Source of the DNA: Ophthalmolycus amberensis
Taxonomy: Eukaryota > Chordata > Actinopteri > Perciformes > Zoarcidae
NCBI GenBank assembly: GCA_024529925.1
Contig: JAFEUB010001801.1
Coordinates: forward strand, 124,001 to 188,000
Length of the DNA stretch: 64,000 bases
Direction of reading: 5' to 3'
The notes beneath the pieces are model-generated. The model did not search any database and had not been told where the DNA came from. It worked only from the letters and a program-made list of their open reading frames with translations. Positions 11,730-25,433 of this stretch are shown piece by piece (positions within the stretch are counted from its first letter, which is position 1; each line of letters starts with the position of its first letter). The position numbers were made by a program, and so were the translations under genes.

Positions 11730-11731
11730 TA

Positions 11732-14700
11732 GATTACTGCTCGACATGTACACCCATCTGTCCCGGAGCAGGGATTTATTGTCCAATCTGCTGGCTGCAT
11801 CACCAGATCAGAGCACTAACCGAAATGAAAGAAGAGAGTGAAACTTTGTTGAAGGATGCAACAGTCTAATCAAATTATCAGCGCTGCTTTTGGAGTTCAC
11901 ACACGCTTCAGGATGACAACGTCGGCGTGACTTCCGATTGTCTGCTTGACTCATTGGACGTCAAATCCGAGTAACTGTGACAAGTGGAGGAGGGTGCGGA
12001 GAGTCGGTCTTTCTTACGCAGAAGCTTCCGAGCAATTACATAAATGAAGTTGTCAGATGGGTCCTGAGGGACGTTTGTCTTCCAGGCTCTGTGAGACCAG
12101 CAGGGGGCCTCTGCTACAGAGTGCAGCATAGGACGGGTTGGCCACCGTCTAGATAACCCACATTTCTTTAATCTAACAAATGCATGTCATCTCCAATCTC
12201 ACCGGGGGAAGATGCCCCCTCTTAGTCACTGTTGTGTTTTGAGAGCAAAATTACAGCCCTGCATTCTCTGGACACGGGGGGGGGGGGGGGGATTTTTGTC
12301 CATTTCCCCCTTATTAGTCTCAGATTTGTCAGTGGAAATAGCACTCCCTTGGGTGCCATTGTCTTGGTAAGACAGTTTCTATCCTTGGCCTCTTTCTTGT
12401 CACTGCTGGTGTGCATTCTTTTTTTTTCCTCGAGTGTCCCAAGGGTCTCGAAAAGGCTCGCCTTCGCCGGAGTTGTCATTTTCAATTAGCCGTACCTTAA
12501 ATCCAAGGCTGTTGGACCGTGTCAATAAGGGTTTCATTTAAGAAGATGGGACGGCTGGAACTTCAAGACGTATTCAATTCCCATCAAGGTTAGCCAGGTT
12601 ACTGGTTTGCATTTCATCTCACACCTGCACCCCCCTCCCCATCCCCCCAAGCGGATACACATAAACATTTAAAAGCATGTGTTGCGAGCAAATAACTGAT
12701 TTACATCCGATAAGATATAGGGGTAAACAGTGATTGGTGCCACAGCTGTTCGTTCCCTCCATCGATTCCTCTGATGTGCAGGTGGAGCTCCTTCTGATCA
12801 GGACCGCGTCTGGCGAATTTAACTTTGCGTCTCTCGGCGGGATGAACCTTTTTATTTCCGTATGGTCTCAGGAAATGAAACTAAGCGGTGGAGTGGGCTG
12901 ATATGAAAAACCGTTTCAGCACATTAGGTCTCCCGAAATATATATCTTAGATTAACATTATGGCAAATTACAGCCCATTTTAAAATCACAAGCATGCCTT
13001 CAAGTTAGACTCCCGTCATTAAGTCTTAATGGATGCCGTGCTGTACAACGCTAACAGGAAACCAAGGCAGCGTTAGACTGTGACGCAGGTCGCAGGCTCT
13101 TAACATTGATTTACAGACGTAGCCTTCAGGTACGATTCAAAGATGTAGATGTTGATGTGAATTTGAACTGACATTTAGCAGTGTTTTGCATGGAAACATA
13201 CTGTCCGTAGCGGTGTCAGTCCAAAAAAAAAAAAAGACAAAAAGTCAAGAGATCAGTGTTTGACAAGAAGCCAGATGATTCTGCTGATTCGGCTAGAATT
13301 TATTTACATCGTAGCAAAATTGAATATCGATTTGGTACCACTACAGTACGGTATGTGTGACATCACAGGTGAGGATGGATGTGCTCTACTCACAATGCTT
13401 CAAAGGATGTGGACCAAATTGTGCTTGAAACAAAAAAAGACAGCTAGCCACTCTCACCTACACACACACACACAGACACGCACACACTGTGTAACTCAAC
13501 CTGGGGGTCAGAGCATCACGATTTATGGAATAGCAACAAAAAAAATAATTAAAAAAAATATATTTCTTCTGTAGATAAAATGATCACATTTTTGTTTCTT
13601 GTGAAATTCCAGCCTCATGTTGGAATTGCACATCTGTCATGTTCTCTGATGCTGTTTACATCCGCAATGTTTCAATCAGCAGTGTTTTCTATACTTGAGC
13701 ATAATTTGTGTCAGATACTGGAGTGACTGAAGCATGGCGCAAATTAGCTTCCGTATTTTTAGAAGCGGAAACTGGTCCAAAGGTTAGTGGTTTCAATCTT
13801 CAGGAGTCTTGAATATTGTAGTGACATACTTCGTGCCTTTCAATTAAGAGACTGGCCTTAAAATAGTATGATGTTGTCTCTCGGAGTCTCTGAATGGACC
13901 TGCATTAAAAATGCAGAGGCGCCAGAGCAGCAGGCGGATTTACTGACAGCAGACACACTTTTTAAAAGCTTGTATTTCCCTCTGGCAGACGCTCGGCTAA
14001 TTGCTGTCATTGAAGAGAAAGTCACACAAACTTCCAAGAAAAAAAAAATTTGGAAGTAATACGCCTGATTGAATAAAGCCTCAATAATACCCTTTGCTCT
14101 CTGTGCATCATCCAAACAGCAGCAAAAAGCCAAATCAATAAGATCAAAGGAGAGTCTGTGAGCCAACCCCCCCCCCCAGCTCAATGCACCACCCGGCTGT
14201 CACCAGCACAGTCAGACGATAGCGTTAAAGTAAACACTCAACCGCAGCGAAGCCGCAAAATTAAGAGTTTGTGGGGAAATTTGCATATCTCTGATCAGAT
14301 CATTCCGGTGGGTCTACTTGTGTGGTAAGTGGTGTGTTAGAAGCATCCCTCCCGCTCTGCTAACCTAAGGATGCACTCCCCAAAAAACAAAAAGGAGCTG
14401 CCTCTGCACCTTGCAGAAGAGCTCTTATCTTTCACAAAACACGTCCATGGATCCCTTTCAGCTCCTATCAAAAGGCAGCTGGATCTCAACCAAACCACTT
14501 CACTGTCTATACATTTCAGAGTCTCTGTCTTTCGAAGGCTGATGGTGGTTTAGTCCAGGACACCTTTAATTTGACCTCAAAACCTTGTTTTGTCAATGCA
14601 AAATGTCTCATCTCAGCAGCTCCATCCATCGCTCACCTGCGTAATTAGACGCCGAGCACTCTTTATGAAAAAGGGAGAAGTTACTGAACATGGGTGGAAA

Positions 14701-14956
14701 TAAGCCAGACTGATGAGCAGGAGGCTGTGGGGCAAAAAGCACAATGACTTAGTCTGATTATCCGCCTCAACGGCACCATTCACAACTATTCGCACCGTTC
14801 ACGTGGCATTATTACCATTATAATCACCAGCATCGTCAGCGGAACTTGTCTCTCTCTCTGAACAACCTGCGTTCACTCACACAGCTGCGAGTAGCTGCGT
14901 TACCACCGCGAGCAGGAACAAATTGGGATGCACGAAAGTGAAACACTTTTACTCAC
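11732..14956. other. Non-coding interval with simple repeats
   Basis: No supported gene. It contains a 16-nt G tract (12276-12291), an 11-nt C tract (14167-14177) and a short interrupted CA run near 13460-13485. Moderately GC-rich, repeat-poor blocks at 12180-12490 and 13860-14060 could be conserved non-coding sequence, but that cannot be judged without an alignment. Confidence 0.5.
12276..12291. repeat. Poly-G tract (16 nt)
   Basis: Uninterrupted G16. Confidence 0.95.
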
Positions 14957-15365
14957 GGAGATAATAAAGTCGTCCCTCGCCTCTCTTCTGTCCGTTCTCT
15001 CCCGGGTTGATCCCGTCGGCGGTGTCTCTCCCTCCCGACCCAAACGGAGGAATGGCAGCGGTATTAGGAACGCCAAGTCCGGGGTCCTCGTCTGTTTCGC
15101 TCTATCCGGTTAGCCAGCGTAAACAGTACATCCTCGAGTGAAAAAACTAAATAGCAGGAAATGTGACACTGTTTTCTTTCGGTGTCCAGCTCTCTTTCCC
15201 CCCCCTCGAGCGAAAATAAACCCTTTTTTTCTTCCACTTCAGGGAGCTTTCTGCCGGCGCTGTGCGTCGTGGCGGACGGAGCTTTGGTCTGGTCTCCTCT
15301 CTGTCAGCCTCCACCGCTGCAGCCGGCTGAGGCTCTCTCTGCAGCGCAGCATCCCGTCTCACTGG
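14957..15365 (-). promoter_or_regulatory. CpG-rich putative promoter / untranslated first exon of a minus-strand gene
   Basis: This is the most CpG-dense block between 7 and 57 kb. It is G+C-rich, while the DNA on both sides is AT-rich. On the minus strand it would be transcribed leftwards and ends in a good splice donor, GTGAGTAAAAG, whose GT lies at 14956-14955. No ATG with a convincing coding frame is seen before that donor, so it would be a 5'-UTR exon. The rest of the gene would lie left of the window or in exons I failed to recognise. It could also be an isolated CpG island. This is inference from composition plus one splice-site-like match. Confidence 0.35.
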
Positions 15366-15374
15366 TGCTGAGGC

Positions 15375-15395
15375 GGGGGGGGGGGGGGGGGGGGG
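15375..15395. repeat. Poly-G tract (21 nt)
   Basis: Uninterrupted G21 at the edge of the CpG-rich block. Confidence 0.95.
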
Positions 15396-15942
15396 AGGGG
15401 AAAGGTGGCCCTCAGTTAGTTATGAGGAGTGGCATCGCATCAGTCTCAGCCACTGCGTAATGTGCAGGGTTATCCAAAAGCAGCTTATTGTTTGTTTATG
15501 GCTGTTGTCTGCAAATGGAAAATGGTAGAGTTGGTTTAATAAAAGGGGGTAAAAAAAAAACACAAGCAGATAACGTTAATGTTACCTGTGCCTTGTGCAC
15601 AGAGTGGCTAAATCTCCAAACAGGTGCAGTTATTCAGGATGATTTTGGCTAATTTGACAATGAAACCAATTAGGCTAGCTCAATGAAAGACGTGCACAGC
15701 TAAACTCATCTGCAGAGCCTCTTCTTCTGTAGATTTTCCCAATTTTTGGGAAGCTTTTTTATAATTATTTACGGAACAAAATTGTTTCCCTAACGTCAAC
15801 TAAACGTTAACTTATAAGTTAACGCTAACGTTAGAGTATGCACCCTGTTTAGCTAGCACACATCTTTGTCGATTTTGAAAATATTATTTTGTATTTCGGA
15901 AAATGTACTGTACGCTATTTTGTCTGACTTTGGAGAGTGCCG

Positions 15943-16677
15943 CCCTCCAGTGGTAACAGTACGTAGCTATGTGTCGTAAAATATTTGAAGGGGAACGACT
16001 CCTCTTCAGGAGCCGCCATTGTAGCTTTAGAACCGTCCGTCGCCTTTCCGTGTTGTCTTGCTCATAGTATGATACAATAGCTGCGGTGATGCTGGCCTGA
16101 TTAGTATAATACAAATAAATAATTTTCTCCAACAGGAGAGTCATGCCATCGCTCCCATGTGCATGCGCGCGTTTGTGCGTGAGTGAAAGAACGGGCACCT
16201 CTACGTTGTCCACGGCTAATCTTGCATCCTGCTGCAGCAAACTGCATGAAAACCTGATGAAAACACTCAAGGAACGCTTGTGATTGCAGTGACCAACACT
16301 TTCTCAAAACACCTTTTATTGCCTCTTTTATACCTGGTGATTCCTCACTCCTTACTCTTCACCGGCCGTAGGGCCACAAGTGATAACACAGCTGATTGCA
16401 GCCGCTACTCTGCAGCCAGAAACAGTTATTATGTGCCTTTAAATTGGGCATCAACCTCACCTTAACACGCATACTGTCAAAAAAAAATAGCCTCAATAAA
16501 CGCTTCAAGTCGCGGTTATGCCCGAGAGTCCAACACACAATATCATAGTTATTTATCCCCAATATACCTGTATGATACTTTCAGTAAAAAAAAATTGAAA
16601 TGGTGACCATGAAGTTGTTCGAAATAAAGCACTCAAAATAAATGTAGAGGTAGTTACATACTGTGACCACTGGAGGG
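15943..16677 (-). mobile_element. 735-bp element with about 27-bp inverted terminal repeats and an internal TATA box
   Basis: The left end reads CCCTCCAGTGGTAACAGTA then CGTAGCTA. The reverse complement of the right end reads CCCTCCAGTGGTCACAGTA then TGTAACTA, so only about three of 27 positions differ. Read on the minus strand, the interior contains CAGCTGTGTTATCAC, GAGTGAGGAAT, TATAAAAGAGGCAA and ATGCAGTTTGCTGCAGCAG. The same words occur in the same order at 53.8-54.06 kb. No clear target-site duplication or coding region was found. It is probably a non-autonomous DNA transposon; the superfamily is not assigned. Confidence 0.65.
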
Positions 16678-19600
16678 TACTGAACATTGTGTGTTCTATC
16701 ATCATGTCTTGGTTTCCTGTCGAATTATCTTCACAATCAAGCTGATCACCACAAACTGACTTCTTCTAATAGTCTGAGGACAGGCAGGGGGTTTAATGCC
16801 TTGCCCAAGGATTTGACAGGACAAGTGTCCATTGGTGGTCACAATTGGCTGTAGATCAACACAGGCTTCACCAATCAATGGGTCAATTTGCCACCCCATT
16901 GAGCTTCAAAATCCGATTTTCAGTTTTTTGATGGGACGCACTTTTGTTTATCGGTTTTTCTTCCACTTCCATTTGTAGCCTATATTGAGTTATTTGTTTG
17001 TTTTCAAAGAGTTATCTCAGGGGGGGCTATACTCTTAATCAATCCTATCTTCATTTAACGGAGGAACAATGAGCAATAAACAGGTGAAGCACCAGTTTCT
17101 GATGATGTGAACATGCACAAAAACAGAATCTAAACGAAATAGATAACATGAGAGAGATAAAAGTATTTTTTTAAATATTTCCATCTGTTGGATTAGTTGT
17201 TTGTTCATTAAATTCATGTTACAATAGAGTTACGTCGGGCTGAGAATATTTTTTTGACAATGAAATTAAACAACGGCGGACAAGATAACAAGGTACATGA
17301 TCAGTGCGGTGAGTGCTGCACAAAAAAACTCTTTCCGTAATTTATTAATATGTATTTATTAATTGCAGGTCTTCTGCATTCAGAGGAAATTTTAAAAAGT
17401 GCATGTGTGTCATGCAGCAGCTCTCTCAACACAACATTAATGGTACTAGACTGGAGAGTATGGATTAGTTCCTTCTGTCTCGTGTATCAGTTACATAGCT
17501 CATATTGCCACCCTCTGCTGTGAGTATCTGACTGACAATATGGAGCGAACAGCCTATCTCGACCCCCCATCATTAATTAAACAGTACCCATGACTGAGTG
17601 CTCTTCCTATTGCAAGATTGATCCATTCCAATGCTTGTAGCTCTTATCAGCTCTTAGATGCCATCGTTTTTTAAAGCCACATCTTCAGGGTCATTTTTAC
17701 AGCTTTGCTTCTTGGCTTTGACACCGCTTGGAGAGCTGTGCTTACAGTATTGCCCAGTGAAATATATTTCAGAGGACAGGAATATCATTTCTCATGTCTG
17801 CTACCTCAAGCTTAGTAGTTTTAGGCTCTGCCTCCAAGTGCTGAATAATGTTTTAGATTCAAAGGATATGGTGTATTCAATTTGTCTTGCACTTTAAGAC
17901 GATGTGGTAGTAAACTGTTCAGTCAGTGTCATTGTTTCAACACAGTGGATATGCTGTAGAATCTCTATCTCTAATGCAGTTGCATCCATTCAGCAGAGGA
18001 AGGATAACATTGTCTTACATGTGCAAAAATAACGGGGGAAAAAAGCAGAAATCACGGTCAGAATACTGATAATAAACCTCAATAATGGAAACAGCCTGTT
18101 CTGAATCCAACACTGTTTGTGATGGATGTGAACGGTCTTTGCACATTTAGGGACCAGAGTGGGTTTTCTGCAGCTGATCCATCTTGCTGGTCCGACCGAC
18201 CTAAGGTGGAAATAAGATAAGGAGGGAGTAATTAAAGTGAAGATAAACTATAAACATGCCCCCTAAAGCCACATGTTAGAAGCACCATTAATGCATTTGT
18301 TTACCGGGCAACAGGAACACGATGGCAAGCCTGCTCACACTTCAATGTCCCACTGCCTGTGAGAACACACCAACGTTGGTATTGTCTGGAGTACACTGCA
18401 GACTGTCAATGTGACACTAATACCTAAGAGCATGAAATATTAGGAACAAAAGAGAAGCAGTTATCATAATGAACTCAATCGAAATGGTCTGTATATACAC
18501 CATGCCGCCGCAACTCATTTGCAGTTAGATGTTGTAGCTTTGGTTCCAACACGACATGTTTAACGGGCTGTATGGTAGACACACAATGGTAGACGGGGTA
18601 AAGGACACATTTAGCCAGCCTTCACAAAGCTCCCACGTTGACTATACACTATATTTTATCTCTTACCATTGTCTGATAGATTAATTTTTTTCTTCTCTTG
18701 AACTCCAGCCACTCTAACCTGTAACACATCATTTTCATGTGAAACATAATTAAGGAGGATAGTGAAAAAGTAAAGCTTCAACTTCTGCTGTTCCAGTTTT
18801 GTCGAGCGTTGATGCTCAATAAAAGGTGTCCTGCAGAAAATGACAACACGTTGGAGTTGGTGAGAACACAGCAGTCACGTACTGTATAATTAGAGAGCAT
18901 TTTTAGAAATGACAGCCTGACAACTCATGTCACGTGTTGACATGATGTGTTGCGCAGGAATAATGCAGGACTTTCCGAGCTGTTTGCCAAACTTTATAAC
19001 ATTGGCGTGTAAAATGTGTCAGCTGCTGGCAGAATGGAGGAAACTAAGAGAAACAAATAGCCTCCTTGACCCCAACACAACCCATTATTTCAATTTTATG
19101 TGGGCACCAAACGTCTTTTTCTTTCTCTTGTGAAGCTGGCTTTGTATTATCCGAGCAGATGCACAAGTGGTACTGTATGCAGGTTTATATTGTTCTCCTT
19201 TATAATTAAGATGCAAGAACATCCAAATGAACTGTTCTGACAGCAGCCAGTCCTGTGAGCGACCGTAGCTGTGTCTGATAGGAATCAACAGCGTGCCTGG
19301 AACACCTGTCTGATCCATCATAGCGCTTGGCAGAACCTGTTCTTTACATAATCTTCCTTCACTCAAGTCGGTGTCTTCCTCTGTCAGAGTGGGAACGAAC
19401 ACTTTCACACTTCTAACGACGCAAGTATCTGACATCTGCGGTTTTGCAAGGTGGTGTGTGACGTTGCAGCCGACTGAATCCTAATTTCCCAAGAAAAGGC
19501 TAAGGAGATGGCAATCCTCAGCATTGGAGCAAACGCAGCACTCCACCTCGAAACGTCTTAATTTATCTTCATTACACCAACCGAGAGCTGCGTTGTGCTA

Positions 19601-20062
19601 CACTGCTCTCCACCTCGCCACTGCACAGACAGCAGCACCAGCTTCTGACTCAAACACGGAAGACGGCATGTATTTTTGGTGCAATCTAATGTGTGTTGTC
19701 ATGTATTATGCGTTTCTGCTGAAATATATATTTCGAAGTAAAGTGTGTGTTATTTGCTGAGTGTGAGTCTTGCATCTGCCTGGCTTTTTACAGACTGCGG
19801 CCATATAAACGTCAGGAAAGCATGAAGGTATACTAGTACAGATGGGGAGTTGCATTAACCTGCTTAGCAAATTTAAGCAATTTATATTTATTGCTCAGCA
19901 CATGCTGAAAAGATAGATGAGAGGTGGTGAATTATAATTTGGTTGGTAGACTGATTCTTTTCATTATTGGTAACGCCAACATCTGCTGTGTGGAGTGCCC
20001 ATGCAAGTGGCTGCATGGAGTCTCACTGGGGGGATGAAAGATTTAAAGTCTATTTAAAGTGA

Positions 20063-20063
<1 letters not shown>

Positions 20064-20094
<31 letters not shown>
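20064..20094. repeat. (GT)n microsatellite
   Basis: About 15 GT units, followed by GAGAGA and a second short GT run to about 20110. Confidence 0.95.
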
Positions 20095-20101
<7 letters not shown>

Positions 20102-22141
20102 TGTGTGTGTACTTAAAAAGTAAAGGACGCTATGCTTTCATTAGTAGGGTACAGCCAGTACTTCTTGAAAGCCAGTTTTGATCCATTGCCACAGAGCGTG
20201 GATATATTTTGTGCCAATACTTAGAATGCAGTATGTAACATAACCAATACATCATGCATTATTTGAGCAAGGGTGTGTGGATCATTACCTCGGTGAAATG
20301 GCAAGGACCCTGGACTGGAAACTGAATGAACACAGGAAACTGAACATCGGACCTGAACCGCTCAAAGCACTGATCAGGATTCCTGAGGTTCCTTTAAAAT
20401 GTCTTGATAGGCATTGAATTCATCAATCTAAGAATAAGGCTTTATTTTGTATTCAAATGTCTGAAATCAATCCTTTCAAACGTCGTGTAATTGCTAGACA
20501 TGGGAGGTAGGGCTTTATGCATATTTATTTTTGGACATTGCAATTTGAAAATCTCAAAATAATTGGTACCATCTATATTTAAAATAATATATATAATATA
20601 TGCAAGCCTCGAGGCATGTGGCATTTTGAGCAGGAAATGTTTCAAACATGGCACAATGACAAACAAGCGGCAGCATCTTTTTGCAATTCTTCGAGCGCTC
20701 CAACTTGTTTTTGTCTGGCCACTCCAGATACAGCCTCGAAAACAACAAAACTGCCAAGAAAACCCGAAAATAGACGCCCGGTATTTGGTTTTCTGGTTAT
20801 AAAGTTGGTCTTAAATTGAATTCCGAGTAGCATTAAAAAACAGTTTTCAGTGAAAAAAACTCTGTATCAAACAGAGACTCAGTTACTAGCATTTAGCAGC
20901 TAAAGTGCCAGATGTTTCCTTATTAGGAGTTGGCGGAGACCAAAAACGGAGCAAAAAGAGGAGCGAATATTGCACTCACCAGGTAGACATGATGCCAAAT
21001 CAATGCTAATTTTGCTCTGTGGCTTCTAATGCGTTTGCTACATCAACTTAAAAGTTGAAATCTCATTGCTAAACCTAAGTTTAATTTCAGCCTAATAAAT
21101 CAACAGTTGATAGCTTGGTCTAATCCCAATACGTACTGTAGGTGTTTATTAATAATTTATCTGTTTCTAATTTATCTGAGAAGAAATATATCATATTTGC
21201 AACAATTTTGAAGCATTCAAGAATTATGTAAACATATGTTTTAGATGTGAAAGATGGTAACATGCCCCGTCGTATCAATGCATCTTAGCCACAGAGGCAA
21301 TTCTTTCTGTTTATGTCGCGGTCACACTCCACCCTGTGCTCCATGTTTCTCTCCCCTCGCTGAAGTGCTGTCGAAGTCATCCAGCTGCCTCAGCGTCCGC
21401 TAGATCCACCTGCAGAGAACGTGAGATTGTCTGCCTTCTCCCTGCGGAAATACAGAATGCATTTGTCAGTGCTTGTGCCAGCAGAACGCTTGTGTCTCAA
21501 ATCGCCCCCATCAGAATCATCGAGCACAGATAGTCACTCTGGTGCTGTCTGCGCCCGCTGAAATAACACACTCCGACTCCATTCAGCTGTGATTGGAAAT
21601 AACAATCATAATTACCACAGCGTAATCATATCCCTTAGCAATGACTGTCACCAGAGAAATACCAGCACTCGAATGTCATAGCAAATCAGCTGGTTTTAAG
21701 GACAGCAGCCCGAAAAAAGAAGAGGGAGGAGAGGTTGGACTCTATAATTAGGAAAGGTTCAGTATCATGTATCACGCAGTGTCATGCTGTACTGAAAAAG
21801 CTTTGTCAGAATATATTTGGTTGCATCTGAAATTGGGTTTATGCCACGGTACGTTGGAAGAAATGTGTGCCTTTGTCTCCACCTCAGAAGGTCCTCCTAG
21901 GCCATTCACACCCCCCCCCACCATTCAATGGTTTCTACTCAATTTAGAAAAGAAAAACCCATCCATACAGGAGTGAAGTTGAGGCAAAAGAGTGTTAGTG
22001 GATGCTGACATTCACCCTCTGTCTCTACTCTTTCTGGGAGGATTCCTCATCTCTCATGTGGCGGCCCATTTGTCCTGGAGTAGTTCATTACCTGTTCACT
22101 CAGTGGTGACAACACCTCAATTCCATCTGGCTCCACTGTCT

Positions 22142-22148
<7 letters not shown>

Positions 22149-22175
<27 letters not shown>
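22149..22175. repeat. Poly-C tract (27 nt)
   Basis: Uninterrupted C27, the longest G/C homopolymer in the window, directly preceded by GGGG. Confidence 0.95.
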
Positions 22176-25100
22176 GGCAGCCCCAGAAATGATAAGGACA
22201 GCCACCGGGAAACATATTTGCTCACCTATTACCTCAGTAACTATGTAATGATTGATCCCTTGTTGGATTATCCGTGTGTCACAGCACAGCAGAGAGCCTC
22301 TTCAACCAGAGAGGCACCGCTCGCTCCACCTGGGACTCCGTTCCAAAGTCGCAGATGAAAAGCTGAGCAGAATATGTGACAACCATTGCCGAAGTCGAGT
22401 GACAGGCGGGCTTTTTGCAGAGACGAGTGTATTACAAGTCAAGTTGTCTCGGCTCATGCAAAATGGGTTCTGTGCTGAGAGCCTGAACAAGTAAAATTGT
22501 GTCCCTACAGACAAAGAAAAAAACAAAACACATTCGACTGGCCAATTTCTCCCGCGGGGTGTAGAAAAACACACACACAAGGGCAATAATTGCTGCTTTG
22601 AAACCACTTGTCCTTCTCCAAGTAGACAAATGTATTCATTCAGTTTCACTGGAGCTGCGTGCGATTGATCACCAAATGACATGGATTCCGTCAAAAGAGG
22701 AAAATACAGAAGCCGTAATGTTTCTGTTATGTAAGATTAATAACAGCGGCACACAAACCCAAGGACACGTTGGTATTTAACGGGGGTCGCAGCCCTGTCA
22801 CAGCGCGACTGATTGGGCCACCTCACGAGTCGTGTTGCAGCCACCCAGGGTGTCACTTCAGAGGCCAGCAGCTGTGCCAGACAGCTGGACACATGTTGTC
22901 CTCCTTTCCCCCCGCAGGAAGCATCAGGAAAGGCTCTCTGTGTTCTAGAGCTAACGCTTTGAATCCGTGCTTGATCACAGCGTCTCTCGTCGCAGAGCTA
23001 TGCAAACAGAATTACAAGGCGCCACGCTTCCTACGGTGCCAGCCATTTCACATTTAGCTTACATTTTAGCCGTGCAGCTGATGCTTTCATCCATGTGATG
23101 CAAACAGTGGATAAGCCACCGATGAGCTTCTGATCACAAATATGAAAATAATACTAATTTGGTATGAAGTGGAGTGCAAACATCAGGGAACCTTTCAGGC
23201 AAACGTCCGGCCAAATTTCCATCGGATTGCTCCACAGCGTCTATCGATCCATCTGCTGTTATCATGGTGCATTTGTGGTCTACAAGGCATCGTTAGTGTT
23301 TGAATTTGCCTTCCCTCCGCCCACACATTCCTCAGTCTTTTGCTCTTAGGATCATGCGTCTGGGATCTGTTCCAGCTCGGCTAAAATTGATTAATAGTGG
23401 CTCTAATTCCACAGAATGCTGACTGCAGACTGTGTGTCCAGAAACATGCTCCTTCCAGTCTCATCATCGAGATGTGTGTTTTGGAGAAGTTAATGAATAA
23501 GTCATTAGGAGGTGACTATGATTGATGTGTTAGAAACAAACAAAAGCTACCGTGGGCTGCTGCCGGAATCAGTGTGGGGGCCAGACAGACTGCGGGTGAA
23601 CCAACAGTAGATTAAGCACAACACGAGTATTGTCTTCCTGAGGAATGTTCATGTGGGGGTTATGATTTTTAAACTTGCGTGCACTTCGTGGGATCTCTCA
23701 TTGGATGAGTCCCTTCACAGGTAGATGCTGTTTTTGCTTTCCTGAAATTTCAAACATCTGGACTCTGATCGCAGCCGTCTTTACATGAATCGTTACATAT
23801 AGTCACGCCGTACTGTTATCTGCAATTAACCTATGAAAGGCAGAAGGTTGTCCTGCTCGCTCTGACGGCTAAAGGGCACACGAGCAGGGTTTCCTTATTT
23901 TCGTCAGCACGGGAAAAGGTTCGGAAAAAGCACTTAGATGACGGGAGGCTTCCCACTCGACTGCGGGGGATCTGAAAACCTTCTAGAAACGTGTCTTATA
24001 GTTGCAAACTCAACATTCTGCCGTCCCCAGGCTACAAAACAGCAGCGAAAGGTAATAAGCCGCTCTAAAGACACGACTTCATGCAGAGACAAGCTGTTGA
24101 AATAGCTCTAAGTTGCATTGCGCCCAACCCTTCAGCAAAACAATTTCAAATGAATAACTGCTGTGTAAAACATAAACTCACATAATTCTACCCTGCTTTT
24201 TAAAGTGCCTTGTAAAAAAAGAAAAAAAAGGAGGCAGAAATGTTGCGAAGGAGAGCGCTGCAGTCATTACAGATGATTATGTTAAACCAGGGTGATGTAG
24301 GCTGAACATAAGGACTGTAAAGGTTGCTGCTTGCAATCCCCAAACAAATCCCTTTAACACAAACCACTGATGTGTCTTCTGGAATGCCGCCCTTGAGCCC
24401 CGGATGCTAATATCAGCATGTGGTCGTACTGGGCGGCCTTCAGACGGAACTGTTTGTAGCGCTGGTTGAGTGTGAAATAAGCGTTGCAGGAAAAAGTGCT
24501 TGGACGTTCACAAAACTCTCATTTCGCAATGAGTCAAGGTTTGTTTGTACACTTATGGATGTAAGTACTTTTCTTCAGTGGTATCTGGAATATCTTGGTG
24601 GAAAACACTTCATGTCACACAGTTCAAATGTACAGCTTCCTGCTGCACACACTTGTGGAACAATTTGGCGCTTTTTCTCTGTGAAGAAAAACAAAAAAAC
24701 CTATTTAAGATTGTCTCCAAAACACACTCAACACACTGTGGACTGTTTAATCGCTGCACTTGTCTGAGAGTCACGAGATCCACGCCGCTCTGCTTTAAGC
24801 CGGATCAACACTTCAACCCGTCTGCAGAAACAAACAAACAATTTCCTGCTGGAGATGCCGCCGTGGCTTGAATGCATCAAATCAGGGTTTCGTTCTCAGC
24901 CGCAGCCACCCGAGCTACAGAGGTGCAAATGTATTTTATCTTACACATGCACTAACGAGTCGGTGCCTCCTCGGTAAATACTTGGCACCGCTTATGGAGG
25001 GCCAGAAACAAGGAAGTCCCACTTTTCTGAATAGAGGACAGTATATTAGCTAATTAGAGCAGATCTTCAGATTCAGCTCCCACATAACAAAAAATGTCTA

Positions 25101-25419
25101 AATAAACGCATAACACAAAAAGGTTGATAATATGTTATTAAAATATGTGCAAATATGATCAGATATTATCGCAAAGAGCATATTTGCGTTTACATCTTTA
25201 TCTCGCAGCAGACTGTAGTACGAGATCAACGTTCAGAGTGTGAAACTGGTCGGAGCGTTGCTGGAACGATTCGGTTTTCCGCACTCAGAGCAGACCTCAC
25301 ACCACCAGACCCAGGTAGCTGACTTCAGGTGTTGTCGTTTCCACCGTTAATCGAGCGTCTCCGAATCTTACCTTTGAACCGTACATGCTATTGTTCTGCT
25401 TCCTTCTCGTCTATCTTTA

Positions 25420-25433
25420 CCCCCCCCCCCCCC
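25420..25433. repeat. Poly-C tract (14 nt)
   Basis: Uninterrupted C14, then TCCCC. Confidence 0.95.

Noticed and set aside
1..15000. Immunoglobulin-domain exons of an IgLON gene (LSAMP/NTM/OPCML), considered because such genes have giant introns and are linked to these regions in mammals
   Set aside because: No Ig-domain coding exon is visible on either strand.
22302..22694. 130-codon open frame on the minus strand
   Set aside because: TTG start, no motif and no context.
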